Origin: Rikenellaceae bacterium
GTDB lineage: Bacteria; Bacteroidota; Bacteroidia; Bacteroidales; Rikenellaceae
Length of the DNA: 64,000 nt
Reading direction: 5' to 3'
Assembly: GCA_020860245.1 (NCBI GenBank)
Contig: JAJBUQ010000019.1
Location: forward strand, 89,148-153,147
Shown piece after piece: positions 9,069-17,744 of this stretch (its first letter is position 1; the number at the start of each line of letters is the position of its first letter). The notes under the pieces were generated by a model. That model did not search any database and was not told where the DNA came from. It saw only the letters and a program-made list of their open reading frames with translations. A program made the translations under genes and the position numbers.

Positions 9069-11168
9069 TTACTCCTCATCGACCAATAGTACCGTTTCCG
9101 CTATCCATGCCCATATATTCGCGATAACTTTATCCGCATCCCCGGTTACGGTCGGTCCGGTAGTGAGGTTGGTGCCGATCCCCCTGTATGTATCGACATC
9201 ACCGCAATAAACTATGCGCCTGTCAAGGTCTATGCCGAGACACACGTTGTTATTATTGTTTGCCGCCACAAGAACAGGGGAGGTGTTATTGGCCGCAGCG
9301 TCCGCACGAGTAATGTATCGCCACGTATCGTCTGCTATCGTGAATACGACAGTCGTATCTGCCGACCCGAACGGACCGTTCCTTATGAAACCCGGTGCAT
9401 CCGCAGAGAGTCTTCTTCCGGGTGTTCCGCTTCCTGGGGAATTAGGGATATTCAAGAAACTACTCCCCATTAGAATAGTATTCGTGCTTCCGTCGTCGAA
9501 TTGAACGATGAGCACTCTGTTTTCGTTCTCACCGAGCTATCGTAACAAGTTTGCAGAGGATTGAGCCGTCGGATTGTTCGAATATGTTAGGTAGATAACG
9601 TCGAACATGGACGCAAATTCATACGAGATATCATTTGTTATGCCGGTGCCGCCTATCATAAATCCCGAAAAACTAACGATTCCTCCCGGTCCGAAGTTGG
9701 CGGTGTTGCGGATCTTTGCTACCATTGCCTCAGGACGGTCGGCGGCAGCGCCGGTTCCGAATACATAATCTCCGAGGCGGCCAAGATTATTGTTGCTGCC
9801 CCATACCCTAATGGATTTGTTACTGAAAGTAAGCCCTCTTTGGTCGATGGTTATATCGATTCTCAAAGGTCCTGCGCTCAGACGCCCTGTAACCGTATGG
9901 GTAGTATTTTCATCGTAATTAGTCAACGCCGTGACCGTTATCAGATCCCCATTGTCGGATATGCTTACGTTGTACTGCCCCGAAGGGTCGTCCATATTTT
10001 CTCCGTACCCGAATCCCGGTTCGACAGGGTTACCGCTCGAATCGAGAAAATTAAATGTCCATTCCTCGAGATTTGTTTGTACCGTTATCTCTTCTTCGGC
10101 ACCTGCGTTATACCGTAAAGTAATCTCACGTCCGGATACTCCGAGATAGCTGGGTCCATCCCATTCCATATAGACGGTGTTCTCGTCCCATGCAATAACC
10201 TCCGTCTCGATCTGAGTCGATGGATATACCGAAGCCTCTTCGTCCGTAGACCAGCCTGGCGCGAGAATCGATCCGATATTGAATACATACCGATGATTCC
10301 GTAAGACTTGTCCGAAGAGTTCCGGAGCATCGTCAGGAACGAAATCCATTCTGTAATAGGTCTCGTTCGCATCTCCTCCGTAATGTCCCCCGATCACGAC
10401 CACGGTTGCCGTAAGCTGCCTGTCTGCCGTTGCAGGCATTGCAGATTCCGGAATGTATAGTCGTTGAGAGAATGTCGTATCCGTTACGAGCATAGTATCC
10501 GTAGTTACGCTGCGCGTGGTTCCGTCCGGTATCGAAGGTGTGGTTACTGCTCCTTCGAGTACGGTATCCGGAATAACTTGCAACCGGTCGCTGCTCCTGA
10601 ATACGCGGACAGAAGTGAGAGTGAAATTATCTGCATTGTTAACGATATCTACTCTCGCGGCCGAACGCAGTAGGGATGAGGTCAATACGGTATTTGCCGC
10701 GAGTCCGTTCGGAAGGTCGACGATCCCCGACATGGGAAGATCCTCTGTGAATCCTGCGGAAGTAAAACTCATCGTTATCGCTTCTTTAACCTCTTCTTCC
10801 GTCGCACCTACATCGAAGCCGTTTACCGCCGAAGAGGCATTGACTACAAGATACAGCCTTACAGGATTGTCCGTAGGTACTATTCGGGCGAGAAATTCAT
10901 ATCCGTCGCTCGTCGCATCTATCGCATATCCGATAACGTTATATCTGAACTCAAGTCCGCTGCCGAGATTCTCGAAGATCAGAACATCTACCTCGTTCAG
11001 TATCTCTTCGTCCGGAGCTTTGCTATTTGTGTTGTACCCCGGTGTCTTAAGTACCAGACGCAGCTCGGTCTCATTACCGGAGACGACAGATGTTTCCGGA
11101 TCTTTGGTACAACCTGTATTTAATACCAGGAGCAGAGCAGATAATATATAATAAAACTTACATTTCAT
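9069..11168 (-). pseudogene. DUF4906-type fimbrial tip lipoprotein, interrupted by TAG
   Basis: The first part (543 residues) has a lipoprotein signal (lipobox NTGC near residue 20) and the same domain order as the intact 781-residue paralogue at 28172-30517: VDVLIFE strand, LLRSAARVDIV, VIPDTVLEGAV, YIPES, GQVLRNHRY, and a C-terminal region starting SIRVWGS. At 9537-9539 a TAG stops the frame. The next 156 codons in the same frame align with the paralogue's C-terminus (RVLIV versus KVLIM; CLGID..RRIVY.GD versus SLGID..RRIIY.GD; ANIWAWIA versus ANMWAWIA). Counting back from that alignment, TAG replaces the Trp of DEWLRSN, so TGG to TAG fits. It is the last gene of the cassette. An intact product would be an exported, large tip or adhesin subunit. 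Confidence 0.85.
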
Positions 11169-11186
11169 ATTTGCGGAAGAATTTGG

Positions 11187-12080
11187 TTAAAATACCGGTT
11201 TAACGTCGTTCGAGTTCCAGTCTGCGACCGATACGCTTACCGACACGTCGTCGAAGCGGATATAAATAGGGATAACGATCTCGTTCACCCCTTCGATCTC
11301 TATACCGTTATCGTCGAGAAATTCCTTGAGATTCACACTAAACCTCACTTCTCCGTCCGAATCGAGAATATTGATAAATATATCGTTATCTTCCCCGAAC
11401 CTTAACAGATTAAATTCCGCGAACGCTATATCTTCAGACAAGTCCGTTATTGTAACCGGATAAATGTCTGATTTTTCTCCGGTAGCGTTCATTTCGAAAT
11501 CGTATCCGACATAGGCGTTAGTAATTTCTATAAGTCCCGTCGCATCCGCCTTTGTGTCGAAGAAGGCATCGAATCCCTCGACGAAAATCTCCATTCGTAT
11601 GTGTGCGGATTTAAAGAATAATGTATCGGACCGGTTCCCGGACGGAATAGTTATGTTCAATGACGAATAATAAAGCGAATCGAAGTTGCGGATTGTTCCG
11701 CCGTCCAAATAATCGGACTGGTATAGTCTCTTACTCGAATAGTTATTCTCGCCGGTGATCTCCGAATATCCGTTTACGTTGCCCCAGCAAATTATCCTGT
11801 ACTCTCCGTATGGAAGATTCAGATATGCTCCCTGAAATGATCCCAGGGATTCTTCATCGTAGAAAATAGAGTCGGTAAGACTATCTTCCCAGTCGAACAC
11901 GTACAGATTCACACGTGATATTTTAGAACGGAAGATATCATTCTCTCCGTTTCCGGTGTAGATGAATAACAATTCATGGGGAGTATCCACAGGGCAGTTA
12001 TCCCTGTCCTCTTTTATGCACGAAGACAAAAGGAGGAGCAGGGATGCTATATAGATTCCGATATTTTTGTGATTCGACAC
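11187..12080 (-). CDS. FimB/Mfa2 family fimbrial anchor lipoprotein
   Basis: The 297-residue protein carries the classic N-terminus of the family: a hydrophobic signal, lipobox LSSC near residue 21, then IKEDRDNCP. Next comes the VNLYVFD strand that marks FimB/Mfa2 proteins, and a C-terminal VSVSVADW strand. These proteins anchor or cap Mfa/Fim-type fimbriae at the outer membrane and can limit fibre length. The gene sits 18 bp from the DUF4906 gene and 12 bp from the shaft-subunit gene, so the three form one operon on the minus strand. Confidence 0.8.
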   Translation of the reverse strand: MSNHKNIGIYIASLLLLLSSCIKEDRDNCPVDTPHELLFIYTGNGENDIFRSKISRVNLYVFDWEDSLTDSIFYDEESLGSFQGAYLNLPYGEYRIICWGNVNGYSEITGENNYSSKRLYQSDYLDGGTIRNFDSLYYSSLNITIPSGNRSDTLFFKSAHIRMEIFVEGFDAFFDTKADATGLIEITNAYVGYDFEMNATGEKSDIYPVTITDLSEDIAFAEFNLLRFGEDNDIFINILDSDGEVRFSVNLKEFLDDNGIEIEGVNEIVIPIYIRFDDVSVSVSVADWNSNDVKPVF

Positions 12081-12092
12081 CGGAGTTCGATA

Positions 12093-13280
12093 CTATATAA
12101 CCGGAGTTACAATAACGGTAACCCACGGAGTAACTTCCACGTGTACCCACACGGATTGGGATTCTGTTTCGGGGAATATCTCCAGATTATCGTCGTCAAA
12201 CTCGAGATTCGTGATTTTATATATGGTATTCCTTTCGAATTCAGTGATTTCGGTGCCGTTAGCGTCGAGATAGCCTCTTACTGTTACGTATCTCGTACCT
12301 ATAAATGTTCCGTTTGTCGCTGTAATACCGGTAATTTTCAAGATAATGTGCGGAACCGGGTTGGACGATCCGAATACTTGATAAGCCCACACTTCATTGT
12401 TGGGTGTGACAGTCGTTCCGTCTGCCGTAACTATTGCCTCGTTAAGATAATCGAACATTGCCATGTAGTAAGAATATGCAAAATCAGCGTTATCCCTGTC
12501 GTAACTATCTACGTCCGATCCGTTATTAATATATGTATCGTCTGTGAGATCTAAACTCAAAGGGGCCTCCGGATAAAAATAATTTATGTAAATTCCTTCG
12601 ACTGTAAGATTGCTGAGCAGGGATCCTGTATATTCTATCTCTTCTATTTCTATTCTCGCAACAATCGGAGATATCAACACGTTGGCGTACAGATCTCCCG
12701 CTGTAAGGTCTGTATCGCCGTTCCATGTGTTCGACGCCGTATCGTATTCGGTGATTGTCGAACGGCCGTCCATAACGGAGTATAGTCCGTCTATAGTCGT
12801 ACCGTCCGTGAGAGAGCCGTGCGATACTTCCTGAATGTTTAGTACAACGCTTTGAATATCGGACAAGAGCATTCCGTCGGTCATGGGGAAGTCGGCGTCA
12901 TTGCCCTGAGTGTCCGATGAATTATAATTACCGACTACATAGACCTGAGTGACGGACGACGGGATACCGTCGAATCTGTACCCCTCTTCAATTTGTGACA
13001 GTGTGACGTCGCTTCCGCCGACGCCTACTGTGCGGATATCGAATATAACAGGATCGGCCGATCCGTCCAAAAAATAAATCAGCGCGGAACGAAGCTGAGC
13101 GCTTGTACCGGTTGCCGTGTTCTCATCGGATCTTGTTTTAGTCTCTTTAGAGAGATCTACCTGAAGATATACCGATTTTGTTTCAGTTACGTCGGGAATC
13201 GCTGCATCTTCACTGTTATTGGTACAACTGCTCGTTAAAAGAGCCGCCGCCGCGAAGATTAAAAAGATTTTTTTTCTCAT
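12093..13280 (-). CDS. Mfa1/FimA-like major fimbrial subunit (lipoprotein precursor)
   Basis: I start at the ATG at 13278-13280 because MRKKIFLIFAAAALLTSSC is a complete lipoprotein signal; the longer frame to 13373 adds an unlikely prefix. The mature part (395 residues in total) shows features of Mfa1/FimA-type subunits: YLQVDLS near the N-terminus, an ALIYFLDG strand, IVARIEIEEI in the middle and a C-terminal VTPWVTVIV strand that would be the donor or acceptor strand in polymerisation. These precursors are lipidated, exported and cleaved by a gingipain-like protease before assembly. It is the first gene of the minus-strand cassette; its paralogue is at 26019-27086. Confidence 0.75.
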   Translation of the reverse strand: MRKKIFLIFAAAALLTSSCTNNSEDAAIPDVTETKSVYLQVDLSKETKTRSDENTATGTSAQLRSALIYFLDGSADPVIFDIRTVGVGGSDVTLSQIEEGYRFDGIPSSVTQVYVVGNYNSSDTQGNDADFPMTDGMLLSDIQSVVLNIQEVSHGSLTDGTTIDGLYSVMDGRSTITEYDTASNTWNGDTDLTAGDLYANVLISPIVARIEIEEIEYTGSLLSNLTVEGIYINYFYPEAPLSLDLTDDTYINNGSDVDSYDRDNADFAYSYYMAMFDYLNEAIVTADGTTVTPNNEVWAYQVFGSSNPVPHIILKITGITATNGTFIGTRYVTVRGYLDANGTEITEFERNTIYKITNLEFDDDNLEIFPETESQSVWVHVEVTPWVTVIVTPVI

Positions 13281-13595
13281 TTTCTTAGATTTTGATAGCT
13301 TGACATTTTTAGTATCGGCTATCATTATCTGTGCCAACCGTAAGAACCTTGTCGCATGCTGTTTAACGGGCATAGAGGGCGATTGGAACGGAAAATAAGA
13401 AGAAAAAGTGTTAGTATACCGGAGATAAAAAGAAATTAAAGAAACCGTATGGAGTATTCGTTTATTCCGTAATTATCCGGATAGAGATCGGAGTTGGCAT
13501 CCGAGATGGTTCGTTCGAAGGGAAAATTGGGAAAATCGTGGAATTTGCAGTGTTATCTTTATTTAAAATTGGTTATTATTGTACGAAATACTAAT
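13281..13595. other. 315-bp region upstream of the minus-strand fimbrial cassette
   Basis: This should hold the promoter for the minus-strand fimbrial operon, as well as the 3' end of the HxlR transcript. I see neither a TAnnTTTG box nor a strong hairpin. The open frame up to 13373 looks like chance extension. Confidence 0.45.
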
Positions 13596-13955
13596 TTACC
13601 GCTTGTTATATTTTTCACTTATATCGATGCCCCATTGCGCAAGAGCCAGAACTATCGGGAGAATCGATTCCCCGGTCTGCGAGAGTTTATATTCGACCTT
13701 AGGAGGAACGACTGCATATACAATCCGTTCTATAAGTCCGGTCTTCTCCAGTTCGCGGAGGGTCTGCGTGAACATCTTATTGCTGATCTGCGGAAGGGCG
13801 CGCTGTAACTCCCCGGAACGGAGCGGACCGTCCTTGAGATGGAATACGGCCATTGTCTTCCATTTACCTCCGATAATGTTCATTGCAAGTTCGAGTGAAC
13901 ATAAATATTCCTCCCCCTGGAAAATATATTTTTTACTAACGGATTGACAATCCAT
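13596..13955 (-). CDS. HxlR family (MarR-like) transcriptional regulator with a candidate redox Cys
   Basis: The 119-residue winged-helix protein has the HxlR core: SLELAMNIIGGKWK near residues 20-33, GPLRSGELQRALPQIS near residue 43, a TQTLRELEKTGLIER recognition region and a YKLSQTGES wing. Cys19, just before the conserved IGGKWK helix, sits where quinone- and electrophile-sensing members (HypR, YodB relatives) keep their reactive Cys; Cys3 could be a partner. It is divergent from the redox cluster that starts at 14053, with 97 bp between start codons and two dyads in between, so it probably regulates both itself and the cluster. Its ligand is unknown. Confidence 0.85.
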   Translation of the reverse strand: MDCQSVSKKYIFQGEEYLCSLELAMNIIGGKWKTMAVFHLKDGPLRSGELQRALPQISNKMFTQTLRELEKTGLIERIVYAVVPPKVEYKLSQTGESILPIVLALAQWGIDISEKYNKR

Positions 13956-13958
13956 AAT

Positions 13959-13998
13959 TTACTCTTTTTAGTAATTATATAACATTTTAGTAGGTACT
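13959..13998. promoter_or_regulatory. Candidate HxlR operators between hxlR and the redox cluster
   Basis: Two dyads lie here: TTACT-N6-AGTAA at 13959-13974 and AGTA-N2-TACT at 13989-13998. The first starts 4 bp from the hxlR ATG. TACT/AGTA arms are reminiscent of YodB/CatR-type operators; that comparison is from memory. Confidence 0.45.
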
Positions 13999-14020
13999 TT
14001 ATTTTTTGAGATAAAGGTAA

Positions 14021-14051
14021 TATTTTTGCCGTAAACTATAAAATAAACTAT
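14021..14051 (+). promoter_or_regulatory. -7 box and TAAACTAT direct repeat before the Yellow-like gene
   Basis: TATTTTTG (14021-14028) matches TAnnTTTG. It is followed by TAAACTAT at 14032-14039 and again at 14044-14051, 12 bp apart and ending one base before the ATG. The same octamer forms both halves of the palindrome upstream of ubiD. Confidence 0.5.
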
Positions 14052-14052
14052 T

Positions 14053-15066
14053 ATGAAAAAATTATTATTAATGACAATTACTCTCTTATCGTCCGCATCT
14101 CTATTGAAGGCGGACACAGAACTAATTACGGTTGCGGAATCGGACTTCCAGTGGACAGGCGTCACGGTATCTAAAGATAAAAGAATATTTGTAAATTATC
14201 CCACATGGAAGGTTCCTTCTCCGTTTAAAGTTGCGGAACTTGTAGACGGTAAAGAAGTGGCATACCCTTCGGAAGAGGATCAGGAGATGTTCGTGTGTGT
14301 CCAGAGCGTGGTGGTGGACGAACTGGACAGGTTGTGGATACTCGATCCCGCAAGTCCGAATTTTAAAGGGGTGGTGAGCGAAGGGCCTTATCTTTATCAG
14401 GTCGATTTGGCTAAAAATGAAATAGTACGGACATACAAATTCTCGGAAAGGGCATATTCGAAGAAGAGCTATCTTAACGATGTACGTATAGATACCCAGG
14501 AGAATACCGCGTATGTAACCGATTCGGGAGAAGGGGGAATAGTCCTGCTCGATCTCGGAACCGGTGAATCGTGGCGTGCGCTTGACAAGAGCTGCAACGC
14601 TGTCCTCGCGAATCTGGACGGAATAAATTTCAAATCTACGGGATCATACAAAAATATTACGAACAGCGACGGACTCGAACTCTCGGATGATAAGCTTACG
14701 CTTTATTTTTCCGCATTGACAGGGGATATTCTGTACGAAATTCCGACTGCGGTTCTCAGAGACAGGTCCATGAGTCCGGAAGAGCGGTGCGGACATATAA
14801 AAATAACTAATAAGACTAATGTTCCCGCGGATGGATTTATTCTGCATAACGATAAACTGTATATGGCTAATCTGCCGGAGGAAGGGGTATGGGAATACGA
14901 CCTCGTGAATGGGAAGGGGCGGACGCTCGACTTTGGAACTACTATCCGTTGGGCAGACAGTTTCGCCAAGGACAGCGAAGGTTATGTTTATTTTACTACC
15001 TCGCAGATAAACTACCCTGAAAATCAAAGGATAAAATACGGACTATTTAAATTCAGACCTGAATGA
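14053..15066 (+). CDS. Secreted Yellow / major royal jelly protein family protein
   Basis: The 337-residue protein starts with a signal peptide (about residues 1-20) and then has the beta-propeller pattern of the MRJP/Yellow family: VTVSKDKRIFVNYP near residue 37, VVVDELDRLWILD near residue 85, a YLNDVRIDT..TAYVTDSG blade near residue 140, ITNSDGLELSDD near residue 203 and a closing WADSFAKDSEGYVYFTT. In insects some members act on dopachrome-like oxidised phenols; bacterial members have no firmly known function. It should lie in the periplasm. Its TGA stop overlaps the ATG of the next gene by 4 bp, so it is translationally coupled to the flavin/FeS protein. Confidence 0.85.
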   Translation: MKKLLLMTITLLSSASLLKADTELITVAESDFQWTGVTVSKDKRIFVNYPTWKVPSPFKVAELVDGKEVAYPSEEDQEMFVCVQSVVVDELDRLWILDPASPNFKGVVSEGPYLYQVDLAKNEIVRTYKFSERAYSKKSYLNDVRIDTQENTAYVTDSGEGGIVLLDLGTGESWRALDKSCNAVLANLDGINFKSTGSYKNITNSDGLELSDDKLTLYFSALTGDILYEIPTAVLRDRSMSPEERCGHIKITNKTNVPADGFILHNDKLYMANLPEEGVWEYDLVNGKGRTLDFGTTIRWADSFAKDSEGYVYFTTSQINYPENQRIKYGLFKFRPE

Positions 15067-16202
15067 AAAAATTACAACAGCTTCTAAATCTGATTCTTGT
15101 AACTGCTATGTTGGTCGCCGTTGCCGTGAACAGGGACGGTAGGGTATTCGGCAATGCCGTTGGAACTTCCGTAAATGCAAGTCAGGCAGACGATTCCTCA
15201 GGAACCGGGTTAAGCAGGGACATTATCGCCCGATTCGGATTCACCGGAACCGGATATATAACTGCCGGAGAAGGGGTGTGGGAATTTGAAAATGGAATTA
15301 CAGTTTATTCTTCGTCTCCTTACGCAGAAGATATAACCGGATTTGCAGGCGAGACTCCTCTATATATTGCTGTCGATAGCGATAATATTATCGTATCGGT
15401 GATTGCCGCGGACAATAACGAGACTCCGGATTTCTGGGATTTTGTCGTAAAAGAAGGGCTTCTCGATTACTGGAACGGCAAACATCTGGACGAGGTGCTG
15501 AACATGGATGTCGATGCGGTGTCCGGTGCGACGATGAGTTCTTTATCCGTAATTAATAGCGTTCGTGCCGTGGTATCGCATATAACACGACAAGAAGCCA
15601 ACATTAAGGGTGGGGATCAGTTCAAGAGTATTGCCGCAGTTGTGGTGCTTCTTGCAGGCGTAGGAGCTGCGTTCATGCCCAATAATAGGAACAGGCGGAC
15701 AATACTGTTGGTACTCAATGTAATTGTACTCGGATTCTGGTGCGGATATTTTATCTCGTTCCCGTTAATGGTTGGATGGGTAGCGAACGGTATCGGATTT
15801 ACGACCGCTCTGGCTTTGATTATAATGCTCGTTCCTGCCGTGCTGATGCCCTATCTGGGTAAGGGGAATTATTACTGTTCCTCGGTGTGTCCTTACGGAG
15901 CCTTACAAGAATTGGCAGGTAAGTTTCCCGTGAAGAAGCGCAGCTTTGGTCCGCAGGCAATGAAGATAATGAAACATTCGCGTGAAGCCATTCTTATGGT
16001 GCTGCTCTTCCTTATGTGGATTAGCGTCACCTTCGAGGCGATAAATTACGAGCCGTTCTCAGTATTCCTGTTTAAGCAGGCGAGCATTCCGGTGCTGACG
16101 ATTGCAGGGACCTTCCTGGTATTATCTGTATTTATCAATCGTCCATACTGCCGTTTTGTGTGCCCTACCGGTGAAATTATAGGCTGGTCGCAAAGATTTT
16201 AA
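15063..16202 (+). CDS. FMN-binding (predicted flavinylated) membrane protein with NapH/NosR-like 4Fe-4S motifs
   Basis: The 379-residue protein has an N-terminal membrane or signal segment and then a periplasmic FMN-binding domain with the motif VSGATMSS, where Thr157 is the expected covalent flavin site made by an ApbE-type flavin transferase. After about residue 188 come five or so hydrophobic helices. CSSVCPYG (Cys272, Cys276) and CRFVCPTG (Cys363, Cys367) are typical of NapH/NosR/RnfG-related electron carriers. The protein ends 12 residues after the last Cys, so the ferredoxin tail of longer relatives is absent. It probably moves electrons across the inner membrane to the exported reductases encoded downstream. 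No apbE is in the window. Confidence 0.8.
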   Translation: MKKLQQLLNLILVTAMLVAVAVNRDGRVFGNAVGTSVNASQADDSSGTGLSRDIIARFGFTGTGYITAGEGVWEFENGITVYSSSPYAEDITGFAGETPLYIAVDSDNIIVSVIAADNNETPDFWDFVVKEGLLDYWNGKHLDEVLNMDVDAVSGATMSSLSVINSVRAVVSHITRQEANIKGGDQFKSIAAVVVLLAGVGAAFMPNNRNRRTILLVLNVIVLGFWCGYFISFPLMVGWVANGIGFTTALALIIMLVPAVLMPYLGKGNYYCSSVCPYGALQELAGKFPVKKRSFGPQAMKIMKHSREAILMVLLFLMWISVTFEAINYEPFSVFLFKQASIPVLTIAGTFLVLSVFINRPYCRFVCPTGEIIGWSQRF

Positions 16203-16226
16203 CAAAACCTAAACAATATAGAGATT

Positions 16227-16871
16227 ATGAATAAATCTAAAGTTTTAAACGTCGTACTGGTTGCTGTGCTTATAGTGTTGTCGGTCAAAGTCGTCTCTAA
16301 CAGAGAGAATACAGCCTCAGCACAAAATCCGCAAACCGTTGTCCAAAGCAGCAGAGCCACGCTCGATGTGATTGCCAATCGAGTCAGTGTCCGGGAGTAT
16401 ACCGAACAGAAGGTGGCTAAGGAGATATTGGAGACTATTGTCCGTGCAGGCATGGCAGCGCCGTCCGCAATGAACAAACAGCCCTGGCAGTTTATTATTG
16501 TGGACGATGCGGATATTCTCAAGGCCATCGGAGAGAAGATCCCTACTTCCTCTATGGCGCAGCGCGCTCCTGCCGGAATAGTGGTATGCGGGGATCTTAG
16601 TAAGGCAGGGCAGGGTTGGCTTGAGGAGTATTGGATTCAGGACTGTTCCGCCGCATCTCAGAATATCCTTCTTGCTGTAACCGACCTCGGACTCGGAGGC
16701 GTGTGGACAAGTATTTATCCTGCGGAGGATCGTATTAAGGTTATTGCTGAAATTTTAAGTCTGCCGGACCATATTATTCCGCTAAACATTATCCCGCTCG
16801 GTTATCCCGCCGGAGAAAATAAACCTAAGGATAAATGGTCAGCGGAGAATGTTCATTGGAATAGGTGGTAG
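16227..16871 (+). CDS. Membrane-anchored or exported nitroreductase
   Basis: The 214-residue protein begins with a hydrophobic helix (about residues 7-24) and a polar linker, then a nitroreductase fold: SVREYTEQKV near residue 54, AAPSAMNKQPWQF near residue 78, and GLGGVWTSIYP near residue 152 that helps bind FMN. Family members reduce nitroaromatics, quinones or enones with FMN. Most are cytoplasmic, so the N-terminal anchor is unusual and points to a periplasm-facing enzyme fed by the FeS/flavin protein 24 bp upstream instead of by NAD(P)H directly. The substrate is not known. Confidence 0.8.
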   Translation: MNKSKVLNVVLVAVLIVLSVKVVSNRENTASAQNPQTVVQSSRATLDVIANRVSVREYTEQKVAKEILETIVRAGMAAPSAMNKQPWQFIIVDDADILKAIGEKIPTSSMAQRAPAGIVVCGDLSKAGQGWLEEYWIQDCSAASQNILLAVTDLGLGGVWTSIYPAEDRIKVIAEILSLPDHIIPLNIIPLGYPAGENKPKDKWSAENVHWNRW

Positions 16872-16926
16872 AGGCTATTGATAATTCAATGCTGGAAGAT
16901 TGGATTTGAATAAAAATTTTATTTAT

Positions 16927-17682
16927 ATGACGCGCAGAGAGGCATTGAAATATATGATATTGACAGGGCTCGGAACTTTGATTCCGTGGCTCGATATTAG
17001 AGCGGATTCTTTGGAAAATACTGCTTCTGTGAATGGAAAAAAGAACGAAAAAAATGATATTATGAAAGTACTTTTGTTAAACGGAAGCCCCCATAAAGGG
17101 GGATGTACATTTACTGCCTTGAGCGAGATTGCCGGAGCGTTGAAGAATGACGGAGTCGATTCCGAAATAATCCACATTGCGGACAGACCGGTATCAGGTT
17201 GTATGGGATGCGGATTCTGCCGTAAGGCAGGCAGATGCGTCGTAAACGATAAAGTAAACGAACTGATCGATCGTCTTGACGAATTCGACGGTTTTATATT
17301 CGGCTCACCGGTGCATTATGCCGCAGCGTCGGGATTTATAACTTCGTTTCTCGACAGACTATTTTACGCTGCCGGTAAAAAAATGGCCTATAAGCCCGGT
17401 GCAGCCGTGGCCAGCTGCCGCAGAGCAGGTTCGACTGCGACGCTCGATCAACTGAATAAGTATTTTACCATAAGCAATATGCCTATTGTTCCGTCGCAGT
17501 ACTGGAACATGGTGCACGGATTCACACCGGACGATGTACGCAAAGATGAAGAGGGGCTTCAGATAATGAGAACTCTCGGACATAATATGGCATGGATGAT
17601 AAAATGCTTTAAAGCCGGAGGGCGGGAGGGTATAAATCCTCCGGAATCGGAACCTCGGGTAAGCACGAACTTTATTAAATAG
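16927..17682 (+). CDS. Exported flavodoxin-like NADPH-dependent FMN reductase / iron-sulfur flavoprotein
   Basis: I prefer the ATG at 16927, which gives MTRREALKYM followed by a hydrophobic stretch: a twin-arginine-type signal peptide. A TTG at 16900 would add nine residues. The mature part has the flavodoxin P-loop LLNGSPHKGG, a Cys-rich GCMGCGFCRKAGRC segment like FeS flavoproteins, and GSPVHYAAASG for FMN contact. A flavodoxin-fold reductase with a Tat-like leader, next to an anchored nitroreductase, supports an envelope redox system. Tat export would also explain loading FMN before transport. A 9-bp hairpin 10 bp downstream probably ends the transcript. Confidence 0.75.
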   Translation: MTRREALKYMILTGLGTLIPWLDIRADSLENTASVNGKKNEKNDIMKVLLLNGSPHKGGCTFTALSEIAGALKNDGVDSEIIHIADRPVSGCMGCGFCRKAGRCVVNDKVNELIDRLDEFDGFIFGSPVHYAAASGFITSFLDRLFYAAGKKMAYKPGAAVASCRRAGSTATLDQLNKYFTISNMPIVPSQYWNMVHGFTPDDVRKDEEGLQIMRTLGHNMAWMIKCFKAGGREGINPPESEPRVSTNFIK

Positions 17683-17691
17683 ATTGTATAA

Positions 17692-17716
17692 TAAATCCGG
17701 TGTCGTGCCGGATTTA
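17692..17716 (+). terminator. Hairpin after the redox operon
   Basis: TAAATCCGG / CCGGATTTA with a 7-nt loop, 10 bp past the stop. The downstream T-run is weak. It suggests that ubiD starts a separate transcript. Confidence 0.55.
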
Positions 17717-17744
17717 CTATATCCTGTTTTGCCGGTTGTAACGG

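Noticed and set aside
1485..9539. Reassignment of UGA (and UAG) to Trp in this organism
   Set aside because: TGA ends many intact genes in overlapping operon junctions (for example 8127-8951, 14053-15066, 32504-33337, 46562-47431, 62593-63192), and the DUF4906 stop is TAG, which one code change would not explain.
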